From contig WOVA01000024.1 of assembly GCA_009773155.1 (NCBI GenBank), positions 1-35,851 of the forward strand: a DNA stretch of 35,851 nt, read 5' to 3'. Of this stretch, positions 6,492-14,600 are shown one piece after another (positions within the stretch are counted from its first letter, which is position 1; each line of letters starts with the position of its first letter). The stretch is from Elusimicrobiota bacterium (lineage in GTDB: Bacteria > Elusimicrobiota > Elusimicrobia > Elusimicrobiales > UBA9959). The notes under the pieces are model-generated. The model saw only the letters and a list, made by a program, of their open reading frames with translations. It was not told the DNA's origin and ran no database searches. The translations under genes were made by a program, and so were the position numbers.

Positions 6492-8447
6492 CTCTCTGCC
6501 GGTCCTCACCTGCTGCTTGAAAGAGGCCAGCCATTCCGACGCGGCCGGGTCGCCGCTCAGCGAGGCGTATTTCTCATAGGCGGCCACGGACTCGTCAACG
6601 CGGCCCAGCGCGTAGTAAGCCGCGCCCAGGTACTGCTGCACCTCGGCCGAGCCGGGCGCCTGCGAGGCGGCGTATTCCAGGTACTGCAGCGATTCCTCGG
6701 CCCTGCCCTGGTTGTAGAGGTCGGCGCCGGCCGTTATGTACTGCTGGGCCTCCGCCGATACCGGCGCGGCAATGGGGACACCATGCGGCATGGTGTCCCC
6801 GGCGAGGCTGTCGAATTTCTTCTTGCGGTCGGAAGCGGAGGTCATGTCCACGCTGTCTACGATGTAGACCTCCTGCGACTGCTGACCGCGGGGAGTGATC
6901 TTGCCGCCGGCCTCCAGGGTCTTTATCGCGTCGAGGATCTTGCCCTGCGCCTCGTCTATCTGGAAAACGGATATTTCGCCGGAATAATCTATGATCTCCT
7001 TGATGGCGCTGGCGGCGCCCTGCGACATATTGGCGTAGAACTTCTCCACTATCGGCGGGTCCGCCTTGGCTATGGCGCGCGCCACGACCTCGTTGCTGAC
7101 GCTGCGTATGATCAGCTGCATATCCCTGTCCGGGAAAGTTACCACGTCCTCGAACATCAGCACGACTTTCTTTATCTTCTCGTAGATGTCGGGCTTCTGC
7201 GTCTTCAGGTAGTCCAGAATATTCTTCTTTATCGCCGGATCGGCCTCGTCGAGCATCTTTATGAGGCGCTCTATTCCTCCCATCACGAAATCCACGCTGT
7301 TCTTTATGTCCCGGTCTATAGCCTCTATCTGCTCCCTGGTGGCCTGGCGCACGGTCAGGGCCTCCAGCGCCACCTTGGACTGCACCTCTATCGGCAGCAT
7401 CGACAGCGCCTGCCGGGAGAGCTCCGGCCTGATGTAACTCAGCACCACGGCTATCACCCAGGGCTCTTCCTTGCGCATCAGGAAAAGATAGATGAGGCGC
7501 TTGAGGTTCTCCTCGTTTATATAGGTGAACGGCTCGAATTTCTTCATACTTTCGTCCTCTTCCTCTTCCCCCTTCTGCTCGAAGGTCATGTCTATGGCCT
7601 GGTGGCCCTCGGTCTCCTGTTTCCCCGCCTCGTCCCCGGAGCCGCCGCCCCCCTCCTCCATCTTCTGGTCTATGTTGACCTCGGCGCCGGGCTTGGCCAT
7701 CAGGGCCCTGATGTACTTGCGGAAGAAGCCCCAGAGCGGGCCGAAAAGGAACAGCAGCAGCAGCAGGAACAGCAGCGCGTAGAGCAGCGGCAGGTACACC
7801 GACGGCCGCTTGAGGTCGTCGAGGTAATTATAGCTTTTGAACCGGGTGGGCTTGAAAACCACGGTCGGGGCGTCCTGTTTTTTTATCTTGTAGGGCAGCA
7901 GGAAATCGTCCACCCTCTCGCGGGCCAGCGCCACCGGCTCCGGGGCCAGCGTCTCGTCGTGTATGACCGTGACCTGGAAGCGGTTTATCTCGGTCTCGGC
8001 GCCGTAGCGGGTCTCCTGTACGCCCCTCGACTGCTGGGCCTGCTGGCCGGTGGCCGCGGCGGGCGGCCCCGACTTTCCGCCCATTATCGACTTGGGCTTG
8101 GGTATGCCCGGCAGCAGAAACTCCGACTCCTGCCGGCCCGCGTCCTGCCCGCCCTTCTCCTTGTACTTCTGCATCACGCCGACGCCCTCGCGGCTCTGGT
8201 CGGCCTTGCGCGCGATGATCTCCAGCTCCACGTCGGCGAAGACGAAGGACTTCCCCTCCCCGAATATCGGGTCGAGTATCTCCTTCTTGATCTTGGTCTC
8301 GGTCTCGCGGCGCAGCGCGTCCTGCTTCTCGATGACCGAGAGGCCGGTGCCGGCGTCGGCCGCGTCCGGCTTTTCCTGTCCGCGGACCGGCAGGGCGAAG
8401 CAGGACAGCAGGGCCGCCGAAAGGGAGATGGCGCGATAGATGCTCAT
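6489..8447 (-). CDS. FliF(C-terminal)-FliG fusion with signal peptide and TPR tail
   Basis: A 652-residue fusion. Residues 1-23 form a Sec signal peptide. Residues about 35-205 resemble the C-terminal periplasmic domain of FliF, the MS-ring protein (LRRETETKIKKEILDPIFGEGK, then INRFQVTVIHDE and VFKPTRF). A membrane helix spans about 216-242. After an acidic linker comes FliG: the middle domain (about 305-365, FLMRKEEPWVIAVVLSYIRPE) and C domain (about 430-516, MFEDVVTFPDRDMQ, NMSQGAASAIKEI, IDEAQGKILDAIKTLE). A palindrome-encoded GDTMPHGVP (550-558) separates this from a TPR region (about 563-632). The predicted topology places the FliF part in the periplasm and the FliG and TPR parts in the cytoplasm, where MotA acts. 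FliF ring-building motifs 1 and 2, the usual first membrane helix and FliG-N are absent. Torque charges in FliG-C are largely replaced. It is probably the rotating or receiving partner of the nearby MotAB. Confidence 0.88.
   Translation of the reverse strand: MSIYRAISLSAALLSCFALPVRGQEKPDAADAGTGLSVIEKQDALRRETETKIKKEILDPIFGEGKSFVFADVELEIIARKADQSREGVGVMQKYKEKGGQDAGRQESEFLLPGIPKPKSIMGGKSGPPAAATGQQAQQSRGVQETRYGAETEINRFQVTVIHDETLAPEPVALARERVDDFLLPYKIKKQDAPTVVFKPTRFKSYNYLDDLKRPSVYLPLLYALLFLLLLLFLFGPLWGFFRKYIRALMAKPGAEVNIDQKMEEGGGGSGDEAGKQETEGHQAIDMTFEQKGEEEEDESMKKFEPFTYINEENLKRLIYLFLMRKEEPWVIAVVLSYIRPELSRQALSMLPIEVQSKVALEALTVRQATREQIEAIDRDIKNSVDFVMGGIERLIKMLDEADPAIKKNILDYLKTQKPDIYEKIKKVVLMFEDVVTFPDRDMQLIIRSVSNEVVARAIAKADPPIVEKFYANMSQGAASAIKEIIDYSGEISVFQIDEAQGKILDAIKTLEAGGKITPRGQQSQEVYIVDSVDMTSASDRKKKFDSLAGDTMPHGVPIAAPVSAEAQQYITAGADLYNQGRAEESLQYLEYAASQAPGSAEVQQYLGAAYYALGRVDESVAAYEKYASLSGDPAASEWLASFKQQVRTGRE
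6774..6800. repeat. In-frame 27-bp palindrome, copy 3 (in the FliF-FliG fusion)
   Basis: A perfect palindrome identical to the motB copy, with 13-bp arms and one central base. It is translated on the minus strand as GDTMPHGVP, followed by IA. It sits exactly in the linker between the FliG-C domain and the TPRs. Confidence 0.93.
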
Positions 8448-8520
8448 ATATATGCGTATTTATCTTATCTTTCGCGTATTACGGGGTTGTTTCATAAATA
8501 TTCACAGAGTGTTCCATAGA

Positions 8521-8570
8521 AGGGGGTCAGGTCTTTACTTTTGACGTCAAAAGTAAAGACCTGACCCCCT
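8521..8570. repeat. Perfect 50-bp palindrome P4
   Basis: Two 25-bp arms (starting AGGGGGTCAGGTCTTTACTT) meet with no loop, centred on GACGTC. It lies 3 bp after the PorV-TPR stop codon and 73 bp before the FliF-FliG start. It differs from the GGGGAC copies by beginning GGGGGTCAGG. In RNA it would form an extremely stable hairpin and may separate expression of the two genes. A perfect uninterrupted palindrome of this length is prone to deletion in cells, so it is probably recent or kept by selection. Confidence 0.95.
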
Positions 8571-8573
8571 CCC

Positions 8574-10136
8574 TCACAGCTGGCTCATGAACTGGCGCAC
8601 GATCCTGTTGTTGGGGTTGATCTCCAGGACCTTCTCCCAGATGATCTTGGCCTTGTCCTTCTGGTCCATCAGGAAGAAGGCGCTGCCCATGATCTCGAGC
8701 GCGGTCTCGTTGTTGGGCTCCAGCTCCAGGATGTCCTGCGCGCGCTTCATCGCCAGGTCGTACTTGCCCTCGTAGATGGCCTGGCGGGCGTCGTAGGTGC
8801 GCTGGTCGATATAGGTGAAGATCTCCGGACCCTCGGGCTTGCGGGTCAGCTCGCTGACGCCGGCCTCCTTTTCGATCATGTTCAGCAGCGAGAGGAGGCG
8901 GTCGTTGCGGGGCTCCTTGTTGAAAGCGTGGCGCAGGATATTGACCGAGTTGCGCAGGTCCTTGCCGTCCACGTAGGCGATGACGCCGCGGCGGGTCAGC
9001 GTGGGCACCTCGTCGCCGCCGGTGGCGTCGGGCACGAAGTCTATGGCGCCCTGCAGGCGGGTCAGCATGCGGCGGATCTCGGGGTTGCCGGGGTCGGCGT
9101 CCGTGGCGGCGCGCAGCCTGTCCATAGCGCGGGTGAAGTAGCCGGCCTTGAAGTACTGCAGGGCCTGGTTGACGATCTGGCGCACCTCGCGGGTGTGCTT
9201 GGCCTTGTTGCTCTGGCCCATCTTCATCGTGACCGAGAAGCGGGTGGTGCTGCCCAGCGCGTGCACGCCCTGCGCCACGTCGAAGCCGAAATTCTTGTAC
9301 TTAAGGCCGATGCCGAAGTCGGCCTCCTGGATGGCGGGCGAGCCCATGACGCCGAAGCGCAGGCCGGCCCAGTACATCAGCCAGTACTCTCCGCCGAAGC
9401 GCCAGTTCATGTCGGCCTCCTGGGCCTTGGTGAAGTCCAGGCCGAAGACCAGGCTGCCCTTGAACAGGCTCAGCGCCTGGCCGACCTTGAAGGTCAGCGG
9501 CAGCTTGTCGTCGGTGTCGCCGGAGGCCATCGAGAACACGTTCTGGACGCCGACGGAGAGGCGGTACATCTTGGAGAACTTATGCAGCATGGTGACGTCG
9601 ATGGCGTTGAAACTGTCGGTGGAGTCGTCGAGCGCGCGGGAGATGTTCTTGGCCATGAAGCCGAAGGCCAGGCTCTCGGAGACGTCGCGGCCCCAGGAGA
9701 AGGCCAGCGCGCGCTCCAGGCTGTCGAAAGTGCCGAGGGTCTGTATGTCCACTATCTCCTGGGTGTTGGGGTTGACGGTGATGCCGATCTTCTCGAAGCC
9801 CGTGGACTGCAGCTGGGTCATGCTGAAGGCCCAGGTGCCCCTGGAGGCGGTGGGATGCGCGTAGGTGAAGAAGCTGAGTGTGGTGTCCTCGAACAGGGTC
9901 GCCTGCATCGCGGAGAATTCCTTGCGCTCCAGCAGGGTCAGGGCCGCGGGGTTCCAGTAGGAGGCGCTGGCGTCGTCGGCCACCGCGAAGAAGGCGCCGC
10001 CCATGCCCAGAGCCCGGGCGCCGGCGCCGTAGCTCATGAAAGCGCCGGGGCGGCCGCCGCTCTGGGCGAAGGAGGCGGAGGCCAGAACGGCAATAAAAAA
10101 CCCCGCAAAGGCGCACGAGCGCGCGAAGCGGCTCAT
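8574..10136 (-). CDS. PorV/UPF0164-like outer-membrane beta-barrel protein with C-terminal TPRs
   Basis: From the ATG at 10136 the protein has a clear Sec signal peptide (MSRFARSCAFAGFFIAVLASASFA, then QSG). This is followed by the PorV/FadL-like opening GARALGMGGAFFAVADDASASYWNPAAL and beta-strand-rich sequence of about 290 residues. After MKMGQSNKAKHTREVRQIV come TPR-like repeats to the C-terminus, with NPEIRRML, EPNNETALEIMGSAFFLMDQ and NPNNRIVRQFMSQL. A start at 10184 is possible but would add 16 residues before the signal peptide and begin directly against the riboswitch. In Bacteroidota, PorV carries type 9 secretion substrates to the surface. Here it lies downstream of a giant protein with a FlgD/sorting-like C-terminus, so a similar partnership is possible. 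The riboswitch and promoter just upstream should control it and perhaps the following motor genes. Confidence 0.85.
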   Translation of the reverse strand: MSRFARSCAFAGFFIAVLASASFAQSGGRPGAFMSYGAGARALGMGGAFFAVADDASASYWNPAALTLLERKEFSAMQATLFEDTTLSFFTYAHPTASRGTWAFSMTQLQSTGFEKIGITVNPNTQEIVDIQTLGTFDSLERALAFSWGRDVSESLAFGFMAKNISRALDDSTDSFNAIDVTMLHKFSKMYRLSVGVQNVFSMASGDTDDKLPLTFKVGQALSLFKGSLVFGLDFTKAQEADMNWRFGGEYWLMYWAGLRFGVMGSPAIQEADFGIGLKYKNFGFDVAQGVHALGSTTRFSVTMKMGQSNKAKHTREVRQIVNQALQYFKAGYFTRAMDRLRAATDADPGNPEIRRMLTRLQGAIDFVPDATGGDEVPTLTRRGVIAYVDGKDLRNSVNILRHAFNKEPRNDRLLSLLNMIEKEAGVSELTRKPEGPEIFTYIDQRTYDARQAIYEGKYDLAMKRAQDILELEPNNETALEIMGSAFFLMDQKDKAKIIWEKVLEINPNNRIVRQFMSQL

Positions 10137-10156
10137 ATACGCCCGACCATGCGGGG
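10095..10156 (-). terminator. Possible riboswitch-controlled intrinsic terminator overlapping the PorV-TPR start
   Basis: On the minus strand CCCCGC (10156-10151) can pair with GCGGGG (10106-10101), which is followed directly by six T (10100-10095). GGCG/CGCC pairing could extend the stem inward. The ATG at 10136 would lie in the loop and the T-run would encode part of the signal peptide (GFF). This suits an expression platform for the riboswitch. No anti-terminator pairing was proven by eye. Confidence 0.4.
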
Positions 10157-10185
10157 CGAAAGCATTAGCAGTAATGCGTTCCATT

Positions 10186-10276
10186 TCGTTTTCGGCAGCC
10201 TGACCCCCGCTGACATAGCGGGTCTTAGCTTTGCGCCCCCGTCTTTCGACGGGTTTGCTATTATCGTAACACTAGG
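10186..10276 (-). promoter_or_regulatory. GEMM-I cyclic-dinucleotide riboswitch
   Basis: Read on the minus strand, this leader contains the GEMM-I hallmarks in order: GCAAACC; hairpin P2 with a GAAA tetraloop (CCCGTC-GAAA-GACGGG); the joining element GGCGCAAAGC; hairpin P3 (GACCCGCT, loop, AGCGGGGGTC); and the closing GGCTGCCGA. P1 is weak by eye. By alignment to the V. cholerae Vc2 aptamer, the position matching G20 is A here (ATAGCAAACC), and the ligand-pairing C92 is kept. In known variants A20 favours 3',3'-cGAMP over c-di-GMP. A small hairpin (AGGGCA/TGCCCT, 10274-10297) precedes the aptamer. It lies between a strong promoter and the PorV-TPR gene and so probably sets expression of the envelope/motor genes. 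Confidence 0.87.
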
Positions 10277-10311
10277 GCATTGCGAAACTGTTGCCCTTTT
10301 TTGCTCTAAAT

Positions 10312-10339
10312 ATTATAGCAGAGAATGGCGGGTTGTCAA
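10312..10339 (-). promoter_or_regulatory. Sigma70-type promoter for the riboswitch-led operon
   Basis: A consensus -35 TTGACA (10339-10334) and consensus -10 TATAAT (10317-10312) are separated by 16 bp on the minus strand. Transcription should begin near 10305, about 30 nt before the riboswitch core. It lies after the giant gene's stop codon (10455), so the giant gene and the PorV/motor genes are separate transcription units. Confidence 0.85.
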
Positions 10340-10454
10340 GGGGCAAAAGACTTGACAAGTCAATCCCTCAGCAAACTCCGGCCAGCCGGCCTCCCCCTCC
10401 CCCCGCGGCAAACCAGAAAAACCATAAAAAACAAACACTTTTCAGGCCGGGGCG

Positions 10455-11660
10455 TTAATGTATAACGCCGACCTTGCGCAGTATGGTCTTGCTGCCCTTA
10501 GGGCTGGAAGCCTTGATCCTGACTATATAGCCGCCCTTGGAGACTATGCCGCCCAGGCCGTTCCTGCCGTCCCAGGGATGGAAATTGGGGCCCTGCCGGG
10601 CGCCGGGCTGCCCGTGGGAGAGGCTCCACTCGCGCACGACGTAGCCCAGCAGATCGTAGATGGTTATGCTCACCTCGGCGTCACTGTTGAGGGTATAGGT
10701 TATCATGGTCCTGCCCTCGACCCCGCCCTTGCGCAGGTCGACGGGGTTCGGGTAATTGGAGACATTGGACAGCACCTCCGTCCCTATGGTGGTGCCGGCC
10801 GGCGCGGAGGTCTGCGACCAGGGCGAGTAATTGCCGGCATTATCCCAGGCGCGGACGCGGTAGGTGTAATAACTGCCCGCCGGGCGCGGCTTCTCGCCGG
10901 GGCTCTGGAGCGGGTCGCCGACCCAGTAGCTGAGGAAGTCCGCCGCGAGATACGGTATGGTGGACAACGTGCGCCAGACGGGGTTGGTCCCGGCGCGCTC
11001 CTGCAGCTCGTAAGAAATTATGCCGGACTCCAGGTCCTCCCTGTCGTTGGTGCGGGCCCACTTGACCAGGTACTTGAAGTTGTCGCCGGACTCCAGCTCC
11101 GGGGCGGGGTCGGCCGGCCGCGGCGGCGCGACGGTGTCGGGCCGCCTGACGACCAGCGGCGCGCCGTCCGTTTCGGGGATATACTGGCCGCCCAAGGTGA
11201 CGCCGCGCACCGAGACGACGTAAGCGCCCAGGCCGCCCAGGCCGCCCGAGACCGGCTCATTGGCGGCGTGCGGGACCCTGCGCGAGCCCATCGCCGCGCG
11301 CTTCACTATCGTGAACGCGGTGTGCGGCTCGGCGCCGTCCGAGGTGACCTCCATGATCTCGTTGCCCACGAAGACGAAGTAGGTTTTGCCGGTCAGGCTC
11401 TTATCAAATTTCTTGTTGACGCGGAAGCTGACCGTATTGTCGTCTATCCTGTCCAGCAGCCGGCCGACGGCGTAGGTGATCATCGAAGGCACGGAAATTT
11501 TGCCCGAGAGATTATCGCCGACCGGGATCCATTTCTTGGAATGGCTGATCGGGCTGTCGAAGTTCTCGCTGACCGCCAGTTCGTAGGAGGCGACCGGGCT
11601 GGAGGCCGGCGGCCACTTGGCGTAGACCGAAGTAAGCTCCGCCTGCCAGGCCGACGGCAC
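10455..11660 (-). other. C-terminal fibronectin-III-like and FlgD/sorting-like domains of the giant protein
   Basis: Two fibronectin-III-like domains are visible. The first begins ELTSVYAKWPPASSPVASYEL and the second ends YTYRVRAWDNAGNYSPWS. They are followed by a terminal domain with NYPNPVDLRKG, a VSITIYDLLG strand, and GGYIVRIKASSPKG close to the C-terminus. This layout is common for secreted proteins of diderm bacteria that use C-terminal sorting domains. It matches both FlgD Ig-like and type-A sorting families, which cannot be separated by eye. Confidence 0.7.
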
Positions 11661-14600
11661 CACCGCCTCGGCCGGGATCGGGCCGATGCCGCCCAGCGAA
11701 TAAACGGGCCTGCCGTCCACCATCTCGATGGAGTCGGCCACGCCGTCGTTGTTGAAGTCGTAGTCGAGGAAGCCGTAGGCGTCGTTATCCAGGTTGTACG
11801 ACGGGGTCAGCGAGCCGGTCAGGCTGACGTTCACGCATTTGCCGGCGCCCGTGAAGTCGAAATTATCCGGCACGCCGTCGCCGTTGAGGTCTATGAGCGG
11901 CTCGTCGGCCTTGCAGCCGGAGGCGGTGTAGCCGTATATCCAGCGGCTTGTGTCGGCCTGCGGCCTGCCGTTGGGGCCGGTCACCACATTGCCGCTGGAA
12001 TCGAGTATGGCGTAAGCCGGGTAGCCGTTGTCGGCAATGAAGATCCTGCCGTATTCGGCTATGGACCGTATCACGCCGGGCACCACCAGGACCTGGCCGG
12101 AAGCCTTCGGGAACGCGTCGTAGACGCTCTGGCCGGCCGCCAGCGCCAGGCCGTTGGGGCCCTTGAGGTTGAAGAAGTAATCCAGGTTCACGCCGGCGGT
12201 ATGCCCCAGCGTATCGGCGCCGGAGCGGTCGACGGAGCCTATGGAACCGGAGAGGTAAAAGACGGCCGGCGCGGTGGAGACCGCGACATAGGGGAGCTGG
12301 CCGTCGAGGATATCCAGGCTCACGCCGCCTTTGAAGGACATCGAGGAATTGAGCACTCTCGCGACGCGGCGGTCGCGCACGCTGGAGAACACCCTGTCGC
12401 CGTCGTCCTTCCAGAGGGCGAGCTCGGAGAAGTCGCCGTCGCCCAGGTTCGCCGTAGTGGTGCTTATCGTGCCGGTCTGACGGAGGTCCAGCCGTCCGAT
12501 ATTGACGTAGTCCGACTCGGTATTGAGCGTCAGCGTCAGCAGGTGGACATTGGCGGTGTTCCGCTCGGCCGAGCGCGGCGCCATGTCCGCGCCGCCGACG
12601 CGCAGCGTGACGGCCCGTATCGGCACCAGCGTGGAGGCGTAGGGATATTCGGAAGTGAAAGTCCCCTTGGGCAGCGTCCGCGAGACGTTCATGTAGATGA
12701 CCGGCGAGACGTCGTGCGGCGCGTTGACCGTCAGCCAGGAGCGGTCGCTGACGCGCACGCCCACCTTGTTGGCCTTCACCGCCGTCTCGCCGATGTCGTA
12801 GACCACGAAATAGGTCTGGGCCAGCGGCGAGAGCGTCTGCACCTGGGACAGATGTATCTGCGCCTGGGTATTGAGCGGGTTGTCCTGGTCGTAGAGGTCC
12901 ACCTTGACCGCCGCGACGCCCGCGGCGTGGTCCATTTTAGGCGTGTTGAGTTCGCCGAGCCTGCGGCCGCGCTCCGTGACGGTGAGATAAGGCTTGCCGC
13001 TGCCGGCGTCCAGACCCGTGCCGGAGTACTTCATCAGTTCGGCGCCCGCGAGGTAGAGGCTGCCGGCCGCGGGGAAGCCGGCCGTGGATTCCACCACCAG
13101 CTGGAACGGCGTGGTGTCGGTGCTGGTCACCACGCGCGCGACCCGGGTCTCGGCGCGGGACACGTTTATATCGTTGATGTCCAGCGTGTCGTTCTGGTTG
13201 GAATCCTGGTAGATGTGGATGAACTTGACGTCGGTGTTCCTGCCGAACGGGGAATTCGGGTCATTGGAGGCGCCGGTGCGCTGCAGCTTCATGCCCGACC
13301 AGCGTGCGTTGCCGGCCGCGGTGATCAGGTTGAAACGGACCATGGCCGCCCCCACCTGCGCCTGGCCGACGCCGCCCTGGTTGAGCAGGTCGTAAGCGCT
13401 GTCGTAAGCCCCCAGGACCACGTCGCTGGGGACCTCCTTCACTTTTATCGGAGTGGTGCGTATAGGCGCTGTGGTGAGGACAACCGTGTTGGGGATGCCT
13501 ATCCGGAAGTAGTCGGTGCCGCCGATGAACAGGCCCATCGTGCTGCCGATCACGGCGAACTGGGAGACGTCGTAGGAGATGAAGGCGCAGAGCGGAGTGG
13601 TGGTCACGATTATCGGCTTCTTGAGTACGATATTCACGTTGCCTTCCACGAAAGACTCGTTGCCGTAGCTCATAAGGTTCGGCGGCAGGCCGCTCGCGTC
13701 CACGGCCCTGTCCTGGGCGTCAAAGAGGCAGTTGCCGTTGGAATCCCCCCAGACCTTGATGAGGTCTATATCGCTGTCATTGGACGTGCCGGTGCGCCCG
13801 ATCCGTATCGCCTCGACCTTTGAAGAGGTGAGGTCGGTCTTCATCTTCATGGACAGCAGGCCCACGTTCCTGTCGGCCTGGGTCAGCTCGACGGGAGAGA
13901 TGTCCTCCGGCTCCAGCGTCATGATATTGATGGTGGGCATGACCACGTTGACCGGCGACCGCACCGGCTCCGGGAACCAGGCCGAGTGGCCCGAGCCCGC
14001 GGGGCCGAACGTGAAGTTCCCCTCCGTCTGCACCTCGAGGCCGAAGACGTCGTTGGGCGGCGTCATCGCGTTGTGGGAGAAATTCGACGCCTTGTCCAGG
14101 CTGACCGTCACGAAATACACCGTCGGCGTGGCGCTGACCACCACGTACTGCTGGCCGCGCAGGGCCGGGTCCACCACTTTTATCGTGGCGCGGCCGACCG
14201 GCTCGTTATTGCCGAAGACCCCGGAACCCACGATGGTGTCCGTCAGGTTGCCGCCGGTCACCGGGTCCCGGTCGAACACCCCGTTGCCGTTGTCCTTCCA
14301 GACCCGTATGACCGCGGCGTCGGCGTCATAACCGGCGAGCGGGGCGGGCTGGCGCCTGGCCAGGCGCACGGACTCCCACCTCACGCCGTAGCCATCGGTC
14401 GTCATAGTCAGTTTGAGCAGCGGCACGTTCACGTCGCCCTGGAACGACATCACGCCCAGGGCCGTACCGGAACTGTGGATCCCGGCGGGCGAGCCGAACC
14501 GGCCGCGCTCCACCAGGCTCAGCGCGGGCACGGTCGGATGTAGCGCGTTGTAGTACAGTATCTCGTTGCCGGCCGCCAGGTAGCCGGAGGTCGGCAGGCC

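Noticed and set aside
6348-8519. A 723-codon plus-strand frame opposite the FliF-FliG gene
   Set aside because: It is antisense to a well-supported multi-domain gene and shows no domain of its own.
10274-10302. Plus-strand hairpin AGGGCA/TGCCCT followed by six T, resembling an intrinsic terminator
   Set aside because: No plus-strand gene precedes it. It is more simply a hairpin in the 5' leader of the minus-strand transcript, with the T-run being A-rich leader sequence.
10350-10362. TTGACAAGTCAA inverted repeat upstream of the promoter as an operator
   Set aside because: Short and a single occurrence; it may be a second -35-like sequence, and nothing supports a specific regulator.
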